From assembly GCF_034190915.1 (NCBI RefSeq), contig NW_026947484.1, positions 79,803,982 to 79,867,981 on the forward strand: a stretch of 64,000 nucleotides of DNA, read 5' to 3'. This stretch comes from Cavia porcellus. Lineage: Eukaryota > Chordata > Mammalia > Rodentia > Caviidae. The notes beneath the pieces are model-generated. The model searched no databases. It was not told the origin of the DNA and was given only the letters and a program-made list of their open reading frames with translations. Made by a program: the position numbers and the translations under genes. This document shows positions 25,797 to 38,204 of the stretch, piece by piece (positions within the stretch are counted from its first letter, which is position 1; each line of letters begins with the position of its first letter).

Positions 25797-26104
25797 ACAG
25801 CCATTTGCTAAAAACATCAACATGTTGCTTTATGTCTGCAGCACATAGATCAACATATCAAAATCCAAATTTAGAATCCTAATTCACAATACCATTTTTT
25901 TCCTTTTTCTCCCCCTCACTTGAAGTAAATTAAATTCAGCCTTTGTTGGAAGGAAATGTAAAATGTGTTTCACACATATATTTAACACTAATCTGTTCTC
26001 CCTACTTTAATTACGCTTTGAATTTCTGTAGGATCTTATATTCCAAGGACTCAATTTACTTTTATATTCATTGAATCTCTCCTCGATCTTCATTAATGCT
26101 GCTT

Positions 26105-26210
26105 AACAGTACCCTCTGTTTTCCATAGGGAGAAACTGAGGCAGCAGAAAAGACTCTCTGGATTGTCATATGTTTAGAGCTGAAAATGTGATTTGGAAGC
26201 TCCTGTGATG
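26105..26210 (-). repeat. Possible MIR fragment
   Basis: The phrase gggagaaactgaggcagcaga, followed by degenerate sequence, recalls antisense MIR (ggggaaactgaggcacagag). Only the core word is convincing. Confidence 0.35.
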
Positions 26211-27916
26211 AAGAGCCAACATTCTTAGAAATAATGGTACAGTGCTGGTGCACAGAATCAGAGTAACCTACTCACATTCTAGGGACAGCTACAGTCTTTA
26301 TTTTGTCTTTGCCTTAGTATGAAGTACAGAAACAGAATAGCTGCCCTGTGGTGAAGGAGAAATTACAGAAAAGAACAGTTGGAGAAAACAAGGCAAAAGT
26401 ACTTGGATTTTAGTCAGTGGGAGCCCATCACAGTAACTAATGGGCTGAGAATATTTCTATTTTTTTTCACCAAGTAATCCATATGCAAATTTCCTGCAGC
26501 ATTCAATATGCACTTCCAAGCTCAGTAAATGTTTTCTATTCTTTTCTGCTTAGCTCTCTCAGCTTTTTCCAATTAGGCCTGTTTATTTAGAATAAAAAAG
26601 AAAAAAGAGAAAAGAAAATGTCTAAAGCAAGGATTAAGCTCTGTATCTTATGGAGAACGGACGAATATTACAAATTCTTTTAGGATCTAGAGGACACATT
26701 CTTCACTCATCCTCCCTGCTGGGATGAGTGATGAGAATAAAGTAAAAAGGAGTTGATGCTTTTTAGTTCATTTAGTTTGTTCCGCTGAAAACATGCCTTG
26801 ACGATCTGGAATTAAGTCCAAAATTCATGACAATTCAGACAATGGTGCACATGGAGTGAGCCTGTAGATAAAAGTAAATAAAAGAGAGCTGTGGAAGCTC
26901 TAAAAACCAAACCAAAACAAAAAACCCACCTGGTGAGCACAAGTTCAGCGAAAGCAAGAGAATTCAGGACCTGGAGGGGACAGGGGGACAGGCTAAGGAG
27001 CGCAGCTGTACCCAAGAAGGCGGCCCAGGAAGCAGCTGTTACTTGGGTAGATGCCTCCCAAGCACGGCCTCATGGGGTGAGAGAGTGAGGGCAATGAGCC
27101 AAAGTCCTTCCTCCTCCACCATTACACCCTTGAGGACATATGGTGTTCTGCTCTGCCCACGTTTTTCAGGTTTCAAATTAAAAACTGAAGTTCACGTTGT
27201 GTTTAAAGGGAGATAGTTGGCCAAGGTTTTTCAACTCAGCTACACACAAATTCTGCAGTCCGTTTGTTTGTTTGTTTATTTAGAGAAACAAAACCTCTTG
27301 AACGTGAAGTCCATAGAAGGGAGGATGGAGATGTCCTGGTACCTCAGGAGGAATTTCTGTCACTCCATAATGGCTTCTTCACGAGGCTGTTGTGTGTGAA
27401 GGTCAAAGAGATGATATTTACAAACATGAAGCATCTTGACAATGAAAGAGAGTTGATGAGGAGTGGGTAGGGTTAGCCCTAAATTAAAGAACCAAAAATA
27501 ATCCAAGGTGCTCCTTTCTACCTAAATAGAGCTGGTAAGTGTTACACACAAAAGGCACCAGTGTGTTAGGGTAAATTTCCTCTCCCGACATTTGGGGACT
27601 CAAGAATCATATGAAATATATAACTGATAAATTACAGTTAAGGAGAGACTGTTCACCTGGATACTATAAATATATAAAGCTCTTAAGATACCTTTATACT
27701 GAGTTTGGGGAAACAAAGAGTTCAAGCACAAAGAGGTAAAACTGAGGGGCAGAAGGGCATCATTATAGTCATCAAAGAGAAGTTCCCCTCTAATGGCAGC
27801 TAATGGAAGAACAGGGCACTCAAGGAAGTGGTGTATGCAAAGAAAGCAAATGGTTAGGATCCTACTAAGGCATCCCTCCTTTGCATAAGTATCTCCTGCT
27901 ACCATTTCTCTGGACT

Positions 27917-28082
27917 TAAGAAAGAAAGAAGAGAGAAGAAGGAGAGGCAGAAGGAGACAAAGGAGCAAAAAGGAGCAGGAGAAGAGAAGGAAGTGGGAGA
28001 GAGAGGTGGGGCAGGAGGAGGAGGAAGAGAGGGAAGATGATAAAAAACAAGAGAAACAAGAAGAAAATGAGAAAGAAGATTT
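27917..28082. repeat. Purine-rich (GAAG/GGAG) tract
   Basis: About 160 bp that is almost entirely purine on the plus strand, built from GAAGGAG, GGAGCA and GAGGAGGAAGAG words. It generates the serine- and leucine-rich minus-strand open frame at 27600-28091, which I reject as coding. Confidence 0.85.
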
Positions 28083-28726
28083 GTTCTTCAACTCTGGTCA
28101 AGCTACCTCTTTACACTGTTCATAAAAAGAAACCTGATGTGATTACACTGTCCAATGGGCATTTTTAAAAGTTAAACTCCATTCTTCAGCTCACCAGCTG
28201 AAAGAAAGAAAGAACAAAAAAACCCCAAATCCCACCTCCAATAGCTTTTTCAACTCTAAGTTCCAACACACAGTAACACTCTCAAATTTCAATTCCTTAA
28301 GTCTCAAGCTTAGAGAAAAATAAACTAAACAAAAGCCTGCCAAAAATCCAAGCTGTCTATTAAAATGTTACAAGCAAGCACCATGGGTCTGAGACTATAG
28401 ATGGTATCCAAATCAACAGAAATGTCCTGGACAGAAGCCTTCAGATCACCATGGAACAGGCTTTGATGCCTTTGTTTAATTCTGTAGAGATCCAACCTTC
28501 AAGCAGAATGGATTTGGGCTGTCAAATAAAGGTCTTTCTCAGAAGCCAAAGGACTTAGAGACATCATTGATTCTCCGCCCATTCTTCAGTAACTTACATC
28601 CAATCTAACTGTTAGCTTTAGGGTGAACCAAAGACACTACATGGAGGTTTTTTGTTTTGTTTTGTTTGTTCTCTTCTACTTTGAAAAATTCCCAAAGAGT
28701 AATAATTCCTTTACAGAAAGTCTTGT

Positions 28727-28790
<64 letters not shown>
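28727..28790. repeat. (GA)n microsatellite
   Basis: About 31 GA units with one AAAG interruption. Frames across it (RERERE or SLSLSL) are artefacts. Confidence 0.97.
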
Positions 28791-28792
<2 letters not shown>

Positions 28793-28799
28793 ACACGCA

Positions 28800-30270
28800 G
28801 AATAGGCTTTAAGGACTTTGAATATTTAGTCTTTGTCTGTCTGTTTCTTCTACAACTTCACTGAAATGATGAGAGCTCCCCCCAAAGAGCACGCTTGTGC
28901 TTCAACTCTCAGGCACATCAATGACAAGAAGAACAATCTACATTTGCTGCCACAAGCTGATTATATCCCTGCATCTTCCCCGGGAAATCGTCTAAGAACT
29001 CCATCCTTGAGAACTTGCCCTGGAACTCACAGCATGGTATAGCAGTTGGAGCTAAAACCTGAAAAATCTTTTCTAGGCCTCTAAACCCTGACTCCCACCG
29101 AGCAGCGGAATGGGAAGACGGTCTCCAAGTGGCGCCGTATCTATCTATCTGTTCCTCCTTTGAAGGTGTGGCCTAGGGGTCTCAAATGGAAAAGCAGGAT
29201 AAAATAATCATCAAGCAGTGGGTTGGGAGCCCTTTCAGAGAGTGCTTTACACTGCCTACACATTAAACCTGTTCTTGTTTATGCGGTAATCAATGTATTT
29301 GGATTAAATAACACGTCCCTGCTTTGGCTGCCTAGCCAATTAATGCCTTTGCTTTCACCTTTATAATTAGCACGCTCAAAAGAAGATTTTGAAAGTTGCT
29401 ATTGAGGTAGTGGGGAAAAGGAAACAAGACTGTGTGCAGGAGGACAAAGACAAACTCTGTGTGGCAAGATGGAATTTGCATATTACAGACATGTTAACCA
29501 AGGGACTTATCAAGCAGCCCTAAGGATATACTACCAGGGCAGTAATGACAGAAAATTAGATTTTCGCCCCACAGGCAACACTACAGAGTAGTGGTTTTTA
29601 AATAGAAGCCACATTTAAAACTTTGCTATTTGGCAAGAATTTGTTCTATGACTTTGGAAAACAGAACAAGCAATCCTCAGCACCAACATATTTCTTGGTG
29701 AAGTTTCTTTAATTCTCATTTCCCAGTCCAGCTCAGATGCAGAGAGAAAACAGCTTCTGATTTTTTTCCTTTTGTCTTAAAAATTAAGCATTAACATCGT
29801 CTGCTCAGGTCCACACAAAGACTCACACAGTAGCTACTGCAAGGGTGTGCAAAATGTTCTGCCTCAAGTGTTCATGATGCCAATTAGGCAGCCTTTTGGG
29901 AAGGGAAAATAAAGTCCCAAAACAAAGGGACTATCACAGTTAATGAATCAGACCTTTACTGAGGGAATTCAGCAGAAGCAAAGGTTACACTCTTAAAAGT
30001 TTGTTATAAAGGGTGACTGGTAATGGAAAGCTGTGACTACTCCCAATGTCCAACCCACCCTCCACCCCAATTCTCCACTAGAATGTTGCAACCTTGTCTT
30101 TCATTCTCTCAGCTCCCTGGATGCATATTTCAGGGCTAAATGTCTGCCATATACAAACCCTGAAATGAACAACTGGTCAATTGAGAGTTTTCATGAGTCT
30201 TTATGTGCTTTCCCCTCCATGTATAATAACAATAAGGCTTTTTGAAAAGAAGGGAAGAGAAAGAAAAGAC
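28800..30270. other. Unremarkable intron stretch
   Basis: Mixed intron sequence with no recognisable gene. There is a short (TATC)n run at about 29139-29150. The small plus-strand open frames at 28833-29042 and 30033-30245 have no recognisable domains. Confidence 0.5.
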
Positions 30271-30274
30271 CACT

Positions 30275-30475
30275 TGATTGAGCATCTAGAAAGCACCAGG
30301 TCATAGCGTCAGGTGCACTCTCAAAAGTTCCCTAAATTAGACTTTTAGGGATCATGACTGAAACATTAGGCTAATTTTATTACTGAAGGAATGGAGATTC
30401 AAAGTTAAGCAGCAGAGGACAAACAGCAGTAATGTTAAGTAGGGTTGGACTCCCTGAGTCTTAACAGCTCCTCAT
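30275..30475 (-). repeat. MIR SINE
   Basis: The segment gagcatctagaaagcaccagg, then actctcaaaagttccctaaa, 'ttattactgaaggaatggagattcaaagttaagcagcagaggac' and 'agggttggactccctgagtcttaac' follows the full antisense MIR order (gagcacctactatgtgccagg, attttacagatgaggaaactgag, aggattcgaacccag, cttaaccac). Confidence 0.6.
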
Positions 30476-30544
30476 TACTTCCACTGTATCCCAAGAGTTC
30501 CTAATAGGATCCTTCAGTGTAGGTCTAATCTTATACTTCATTTT

Positions 30545-30930
30545 GTCATTCATTTAATAAACATGTGGTGTTGGGTTTTGGGGGCTGGATCTCAGATGAA
30601 CAAATTAGTAGTTTTTGTCCTCAGGAATCTCATGCAGTACTTGGCATGTAAAAAAAGAAATGCAATATATGTGACACAACAAAAAGCACAAAACAAAGGC
30701 AGCCTGTAAATGTGTAACTTAGAAGTAACAGTACTTTTAAGGGTGAGGGAGGTGTCAGGGAATGACTACAAGGTCGATGTGCAGAATAGGACCTCAAGGG
30801 AATGCAGGCAGATGAAATAGCAGGCAAGTCTAGAAGGCAAAAGGCAGTGCACGCTGGAAGGAAACGGTAAGAGAGAAGCACGTCCTTGGTGGTGAGGTAT
30901 AGGGCAAGAGGTCCGGTTAGGCTACAGTGA
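30545..30930 (-). repeat. L2 LINE 3' region, antisense
   Basis: It begins tcatttaataaacatgtgg and passes through 'gttttgggggctggatctcagatgaacaaattag', 'tgtcctcaggaatctcatg', 'agggtgagggaggtgtcaggga', 'aggacctcaagggaatg' and 'gtctagaaggcaaaaggcagtgcacgctgg'. This is the reverse-complement order of L2 (attcattcaacaaatattt, ctggggatacagcagtgaacaa, tgccctcatggag, ggtgacatttgagc..). Confidence 0.65.
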
Positions 30931-30985
30931 AGACTTCAGGAAGCGCTTGATGCACAGTTTTCAGCAGCACTATATAGATGTAGGC

Positions 30986-31312
30986 TCTGCTGTGGTCTGC
31001 GTGTTTGTGGTCCTTTTAAATTCATATGCAGTAATCCAAACCCACATGGTGATAGCATCTGGATGTGGGACCCTTGAAAAGTTAGTAGATCATGGAATGG
31101 AATTAGTGCCCTTAGGAGGTCTCAGATATCTATGTAGCTGCCTCTTTCCACCATGCGAGGAGGCAGGGCGAAGGCACTCTGAGAAAGCAGTCACGAAGCA
31201 GGACCTCCGCAGGTGCCTTGCTCTGCCTCCAGCACGGTAAGAAACACACTTCTGTTGTTTAGAAGCCTCCCAACCTATGGCATTTTGTTACAACAGCCCC
31301 AAAATAGTAAGG
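30986..31312 (+). repeat. ERVL-MaLR LTR (MLT1-type)
   Basis: It opens tgctgtggtctgcgtgtttg with the 'aaattcatatgcagtaatccaaaccc' motif, then 'ggatgtgggacccttg' and 'tggaattagtgcccttaggagg'. The segments 'tttccaccatgcgaggaggcagggcgaagg', 'cacttctgttgtttagaagcctcccaac' and 'ctatggcattttgttacaaca' follow. The order is that of a complete old MaLR LTR. It is a solitary LTR with no internal sequence beside it. The open frame at 30947-31240 is a by-product. Confidence 0.8.
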
Positions 31313-31366
31313 CCACATTAAAATGAGAATCAGAATTACCAAGTGTTCTTCTGGCTTCTAATTGTA

Positions 31367-31862
31367 CAGTGGTTCTCCCTTATCTGGAGTTTCATGTCCC
31401 ATAGTTTCTGTTACCTCTGGTCCAAGATACAGGAAATGAAAGATTGCAGAAATAATTCCACATTTTAAATTGCACATCATTCTGGTGATGAAATCCCTTG
31501 CAGTTTTACTCCAATCCACTCAGGGTGTGAATCATTCATCTGTTCAGCATATCCGTGCTATATATGCTACTTGCCTGTTAGTCACTTAGGATCTGTGTCA
31601 CTTACTGGATCCACTCTCCTGGTATTGCAGTGCTTGTGTTCCAGTGAACCTTTTAATCCTATCCACATAACACAAGAGTAATGCTGACAGCTCGAATATG
31701 CCCAAGAGAAGTCTCAAAGTGTTTCCTTAAAGTAAAAAGGTAAAAGTTCTCTGCGTAGTAGGAGAAAATACAGTATGTGTCGGGTTAGGTGCTAGCTGCA
31801 GTTTTGGGCATCCAGTAGGGTTCTGAAACATTTTCCACATACAAGGGGGCAATGACTGTGCT
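31367..31862 (+). mobile_element. Internally deleted Tigger (pogo-type Tc1/mariner) transposon
   Basis: The left end cagtggttctcccttatctg and the right end ..ccacatacaagggggcaatgactgtg are the recognisable termini of Tigger elements. The left half continues through 'cctgttagtcacttagga' and 'attgcagtgcttgtgttccagtgaacc' into the start of the transposase region. There the plus-strand frame near 31672-31745 still reads fragments such as NMPKRSLKVF, then a stop, then SKKVKVL, matching the conserved N-terminus of Tigger transposase. The bulk of the transposase is absent: sequence jumps near 31775 to the terminal 'ctgcagttttgggcatccagtagggttctg' block. Non-autonomous and broken. Confidence 0.8.
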
Positions 31863-31869
31863 CCGAATA

Positions 31870-32205
31870 AAACTGAGGTTACTCTTCACAGCTGGCCAAC
31901 AAAGCACAGGTGATCTGGTTTGCCATGTCCAACTTAATTCTTTCCCGTTCCCATTCCCCTCAAACACTCCAGCAACCCTATCCTTACACGTAAAGCCCTT
32001 CCTACCACCACAGGGACTTCAACCAGCCTTTTCCAAACACCCTGCCCGGGGCTTTTCTCAGGACACTTTCCTCTTCAAGTCTTAACTCCATTACCTTCCT
32101 TCCAACACTTCTCTGAAGGCCTTCTCTTTGGTGGTTTAACTGCTATTACAAGATATTAAAAGGGCCAAATTTTGTTATTTATTTATACTTATTTAAATTT
32201 ATAAG
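31870..32205 (+). repeat. L2 LINE fragment (left part, interrupted)
   Basis: The segments 'aaacactccagcaaccctatcc', 'tttccaaacaccctgcccggg', 'cttaactccattaccttccttcc' and tctctgaaggccttctcttt match L2. The repeat appears to be split by the LTR at 32210-32568 and to resume after it. Confidence 0.5.
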
Positions 32206-32209
32206 TAGA

Positions 32210-32568
32210 AGTCCTATCCTCTCCCACTTCTAGGACAGTGACTGAATTCAGCAACAGGGTCTTTGGCTGTAGGGAAAGCCTTTATCTAATTTGTTCGGTG
32301 TCCTTTTAAGAAGAGGAAATCAGGGCATTGTAGAGACACACAAAGGAAGATGATCTGAAAATACAGGAAGAACACTGTGAATATGAAAACAAGCCTCTGC
32401 AAGCCAAGCACAAAAACTTAGAACAAATCCTTCCCTCGTCACAAGAGACCAACCCTGCTGATACCCTGATTGTAGGCTTCTGGCCTCCAGAACTGAGAGA
32501 CTAATTTCTATCGCTTATGTCACATCATTTATGATACTTTGTTATGGTAGCCCAAGCAAACTGAAAGC
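32210..32568 (+). repeat. ERVL-MaLR LTR (MLT1A/B-type)
   Basis: The order is 'gcaacagggtctttggctgtaggg', 'cggtgtccttttaagaagaggaaat', 'agagacacacaaaggaagatgatctgaa', 'accaaccctgctgataccctga', 'aggcttctggcctccagaactgagaga' and 'gatactttgttatggtagcccaagcaaact'. This is characteristic of MLT1 LTRs. It appears solitary and lies within an L2 fragment. Confidence 0.85.
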
Positions 32569-32569
32569 C

Positions 32570-32765
32570 CTGCCACGTGCCCTAGTTATCTCTTCTGTAA
32601 GGCTTGCCACCACCTAGGACCACCTAATTTATGACTCATTTATTAACTACCCAGCCATTAGAATATATTCTCCATGCAGGCAAGGGCCTTCTCTTTGTTT
32701 ATTTTATTCCCTGGCACTGAGAATGGTCTGAGTGCAAAGTAGTTCCATGATAAAATTTTTTGTAG
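32570..32765 (+). repeat. L2 LINE 3' end (right part, interrupted)
   Basis: The segment 'gccattagaatatattctccatgcaggcaagggccttctctttgttt' followed by ccctggcactgagaatggtc matches the L2 3' end (agaatgtaagctccatgagggcaggga, cctggcac). It continues the fragment to the left of the LTR insertion. Confidence 0.6.
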
Positions 32766-32769
32766 AATA

Positions 32770-35700
32770 AGCTAGTGAAAACGTTGCTTTTTGTGCACTG
32801 ATAACTAGTAATCATTTATTTCTCATGCACTCTAAAAAGTCCACACTTGGCTATAGAGCCTGCCACCCTGAGCAGAGGAAGGAAAAATAGGCCCTGGCTA
32901 CACAAAGAAAATCTGCCAATAGTGAGGTCAACACTGTCCACTGGTGCCTTACAAAAATTCTCCTTTTGCTCTTTGCCCAAGTTTTTCCTCGGAACATACT
33001 TTGAAAGATCCAGTTGTTTCCTTAAATGTCCTAATGTCCCCGCCAAACCAAATTCAATTGATTGAAATACAGCCTGCTGATGCTTTTGTAAGGCTAAAGA
33101 AGCGATGGCAACTTTCCACCCCTTTACTGAATGGTGTAATTGGCCTGCCATAGAGAACTGGGGAATTTTAACACATTCCCCACTTGGCTGAGCTTACCAA
33201 TTATTACCCAGTCTCTATCAGAGCCACAGACTTTTCTTCTTTGGGGTCATTAAGCTTGTCAAAACTAATTTGTCATCACAACTGCTGACCCTCATTGCTC
33301 CCACAGCAGCATGAGGATCACCCTAAATAGGTTTCTGCACTACCAGAAAGTAAACAGCTCTTCAGAGCCCACTGTGCTTCTGCTGTATGGCTTACCCCAG
33401 CCTTCCAACCCCCAAGATGTGGAAACACTGCCCCATGAGTGACACAAGTCACAAAACCCATGTACCAATCATTTTGATATTACAAAAAAAATAAGCAAGT
33501 AAAATGAATAAATGCTTGAATCTAATACGTGACAAAAATGCACTATTCTCCAACTATGACAAAATCTGAATATATTACACGTTCTCTCTCTGCAGCCGCC
33601 CAATGGAAGTCAGGTGGAATTAAATGTGCCATAAATCATGGGTCCTTAATAAGCCAGTCAGAATAACATTTTTTGAAAGTTTCTTGATTGTAAATGCAAA
33701 AATATTCCAAAATTAAGGCTGCCAACATTCAATAGGAAGAAGGAAACTTGCTGTAAGGAAACAGCATCCCATTCTGAAAGCACACTTTGTAGACTCACCC
33801 ATATTGAGAGCAGTTACTTACCATGTGCTGGAGTTGGCAGGTCTAGAGTCTGCACATGAATCTCAGCACAAGCAGACAAAGGTGGGAACAAGCTGATTAA
33901 TTTCAAAGGAATAAGGGGCACTTTGCTGACTGCTGATAAGACACTGTGAAAAGTTCCACTAACTCCTTCAAGCTTGAGATTACCATTTAACACAGGAACT
34001 AGAGAAACTTTTCTCCAAATAAAACATTAATTATAATCTCAAGACATCTTGATATAAACACAGAAAAAGAAAATAGCGTTTATCAAAGAACTTTCATTTT
34101 TAACTTCCTAAAGTGATTAGGAACAGAGAAGAACTGACTGCAACTAAATATTTTCATGGCATGATAGATTAGACACAATGACAATTTACTTACATAATAA
34201 AAGGAAGCTGTAAATATCTGATACCCATACTCAGGACTCACTAGCTTCTTCCCCAGCAATGTTCTCTTACTAAAGGAGACACAAGTTTCTCCAATGAAAA
34301 TTAACACTGTAAGTGCACAACTAGCAAAAGGATTAAATCTCTTGAACAAAAAGGTCATGTCTTCGGTTGTTCACTATATTTGCTCAAACAAATCTGTAGG
34401 CTCACAGTTGGTCAGTGATGTCATATCTCTGAGCTCTGTTTTGCTTGCTTCTCATCTGAGGTTACAAGATGAACTGAAGAGCAGCAAAGGGGAGAAATTA
34501 AAAAAAAAATAATAAAGGTGGAATGTGAAAGCCAGAATCTCATGGGAGTCACAGATTCAGCTGAATTCTAATGATGTCATTCCATTTTCAATCTGGCAAC
34601 CAGGATCCCCCACCCCCAAGCCCGGCACTTTCAGCAAGGAGTAAGCTAAATTCTTGGCAAATCACAGAGTAACAAAGTCCTGAATTGGCAGCCAAGATCT
34701 GCATTTGAATTTTAAGATGTTTTCTCCCCAAATGTCCAAAAAGATCTGCTATGATTTTAGAAGGGGGAAAAGAGATTTATTGATATATAAAAAGCCACAT
34801 TTCAGAGTTGTCAGTGCTAATCAATAACTGGAATTTGACAAAAGATCATGTTAGACTCAATAATGAAAAGGACACACACATAAAGGCAAATATAATTACA
34901 TGGTATAAATAAGGGAGAAGTTGCCAGAGATTGCGTGTTGCCAAGTGCCTCAAATATTCATGTTCTTTAAAAGACTTATTTTTGTGTCTATGGAGGATGA
35001 ATAAACCTCACACACACAAAAATAAGGCTCTTCTCAAACCTTTGCTCATTTCTGGAATTGAACCCTTTTTCAGGTTCTGAAATGTTTGACTCTATTTTTC
35101 ATTAATTCAACATGTTCACATATCCCCTGAACTGCTGGAGCTATGAACAAAACTGCCAGCAAGAACGCCCTGTAAGACCAAGGCAAGGACTGCTCCCTAC
35201 CATGGCTGTGCTGCTATAGAAGGGCCACTTGGTTCCATAAAATGTTAGGTCACCCCCACCCGCCAAGTCTGAGTTATCACAGGAAACTGAGGACTTTCTA
35301 GTGCTTAGTCAAGTGTGTGTCAATCTCCAAACTCTTGGTGACTCAGCTACAGTCCAAGGCCACCCTGGGCTAATGGGGACCCATCTTTTAACAGCAAAAT
35401 CAGACAGGAGAAACATTAATTGTTGAATAATGGATGCTATTGCTTTGGTCTTAAATTCACTAACCACAAACAAGGAAGTTAATTAAGAGTTAATGTCTGC
35501 TGTTTTGGTCAACTCCAGAAATTCAGATAAACTGATGGAGGGGTTCCTTTGGCAACCCTGACTAAAAATCTTATGTGAGACTGGGGGGAGGTTGGGGTAC
35601 ACTGAGACACCCAAGGACAGTGGTTCCCAGTACAGAAAGCATAAAAAAGACAAGTCCTTTGAAGATCATGCCTGGGAGAGCCTGCCATGTCTGTTAATGA

Positions 35701-38200
35701 CTTAACAATTTACCGCAAGCATCATTGTGGCAGTGTGTTTGCTTACATACTGACTATCCCGGAGTGTCCCTCAGGCAGATGTCACTTCAACCAGTCATTC
35801 TTATTATCTTATTAAATTAACCAAAAAAATGCAACATTTGATCATCCTCCATTTACATAATTGGACTGGTAATTGGTTTTAAGCCAGTTTTCAGTTTCAT
35901 TTCTGAATCTGATTGCCATGAAGCCACAATGAACCGAGCAATATATCCCACTGGTACACTGGAAGGCCTCCCCAATCTGTGAAGGTACACTGAACTGCTT
36001 TGGGCTGCCACACATGTTTTAAGTAAACAACTGTATTGGCATGCTAACTGGTAGAAATTACTGGTAGCTGCAGGTATTTTCCAAGCAGACACAGGAAGAG
36101 TGCTGGGCAACAAAGTATTACTGCTGGCCCAGCCATTAGATCCAAGGAAAGAATGTATTATATTTACTACAGATTGATGAGACTAATTTAGAGAATCATC
36201 AGTAAATGCTATGTATCTCCTCAGCCTCTTACATAGCCTTTTGTAGACAGAAAGATAAATCTGAACCTCAGAGTAAGCTCATTTAATTTTCATCTGACAG
36301 CCAGTAATAACAGAAACATCTCATAAAGGTTATGTTTCAATGAAAAAAAATCTCTTATTGGGCGTACATAACACTTGCATTAATTACATTTTCTTTGCAC
36401 TGCATTTGACAAAAGGTCAAGACCCCCACCCTGACCCCAAGGAACATATGATGAGAATTCTACTTATTATCTGAATTTTCTTTCTCTAATTTCCCAGGAA
36501 CTCAATCACATGCTCTGTTCTTTAATTAGTTACAACATGTAATTAAATCCAGTGTTCTGAAGATGACTAGCCAAAAAATATTATAAAATATAACAAGGAT
36601 AAATTATTCTCCATCAGATGATGCTTTTATATTTTTAAAGTTGCTTGTGTCTAGAATATACCTTGCCTATGCTGGAATATGTGAAGAAAACAAGAGACAG
36701 AAATTTTATTTCTATAGTTTCAAAGCTATCAGGTGAAATGTTTTGTAACAGACAATGTCAAGGGCCTTATATTTCCAGAGTTTCCAAGTAGTAAGAGGAC
36801 ATCATGTTAAGGTGATTTTTTTTTAAAGGAAACTATGGTTCTTCAACTTCAAAAGTTGTAAATAGTGAAGGATGGCTTAAAAAGAAAAGAAACAGCCCCA
36901 AACTAAGAAATATCTGGCAGGGCATGGAGCTAAGGGTCTTATTTCTTCTTTGAAGTAAAATACAAATACCTCTATCTTAATACTACTTCTATTAAGTCTC
37001 AAAGGTGTGATACTGTACACATTTTCAAAAATCAGCAGAACATAAAATATTCAGAGAATTATAGTTGCAGTTTTGTGCTTGAAAATGCAAATAATAAATT
37101 CCTAAGACTTCTATAATGCCCACAGTAAGCATGCAAAAAAAAAAAAAAAAAGAAAAATACCGGTTTCTTTTTGGCCCAATGTCTTAATTAATTCTATTGT
37201 TATAATCAAATATGAGTTCAAATATGAGTCAAATCCTATGTCTTAATCATCAAGGACCCAGAGAAAAATTTTATAAAATCTGTAGAAAAATTTAACCTGC
37301 CTTTTTCAAATGCATAAATGGAAAAGGATGGCCAGTTGTGGGGGATACTCAAAGATGGTGTTTCAAAGAACAGCTGATTTCCCATTCTTTGCGACAGGCA
37401 ATGCACCTCTCAAAAGATCAGCTATAAATGTCCCAGGTGATAATCAAAACCCTCCTCTTCCAATCTGCACTGATTTTCCAGATCTCAGGAAATAGAGGCA
37501 ATTTGGAAGTCCAAAGGGTATGAAATATAACAGAACCTGATAATAATGGTGAACACTATGTGTGTGTGTCATCATAGGTTTCAACCTTGCCATAGCTACA
37601 CTCCACTGATTCATAGCTTTGAGTTAAATCTTTTGCTCCACATAGGATTTGACTACACAAATCCAAGTGTGTTTTGACCAGCAACGTCACCTAGTGCTTG
37701 GCAGAAAACCTGAATTTCAAAATCCACCCCTTAAGAATTCAAACTGTGTTTTAACAGAAACTCCAGTTTTAAAACATGAAATATTGATCTTATCTTCTTT
37801 TTTAGACTATAAACTAGTAGATATAAGCTCTAAGAAGGGAAGTATCTCCACTTTTCTTGGACACTGATATATTCTACATGCCTAAAACATCATCTGACAT
37901 GTACTAAGTATTCAATATGCACCTGAGTGGCTGTATAAGACTGATAATACTAATCAGTGCTGCAATAAAGTCATGGTTTCCTTGAAATGTGCTCTGGGAA
38001 ATGACTACTTGCAATCAGCAGGAGCAAAACACCTTATAAAATAAAATACAGAAAATATTTATTGAGCAAATTCCAAGAATTCTAAGGCTGCAATAAATCA
38101 AACAGGTGTTAGTGGGCTGAGATTGACTTTACTGAAGCAAAGCTTGTTCTCAGATAATGCTAACTGATGATATAAAAAAGATGTTATGTGAACTGCTTTA
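32770..38200. other. Unremarkable intron stretch
   Basis: More than 5 kb with no gene or repeat that I recognise with confidence. It contains A-runs at 33482, 34501 and 37136-37152. A cagtggttcccag word near 35620 hints at a MER-type end, but nothing following confirms it. Open frames such as 32816-33151 (minus) have no domains. Confidence 0.5.
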
Positions 38201-38204
38201 AAAT

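Noticed and set aside
27600..28091. 163-codon minus-strand open frame
   Set aside because: Its N-terminal half is serine- and leucine-rich because it reads a polypurine tract; no domain.
35610..35650. Possible start of a MER-type DNA transposon (cagtggttcccag)
   Set aside because: No following internal sequence or opposite terminus could be recognised.
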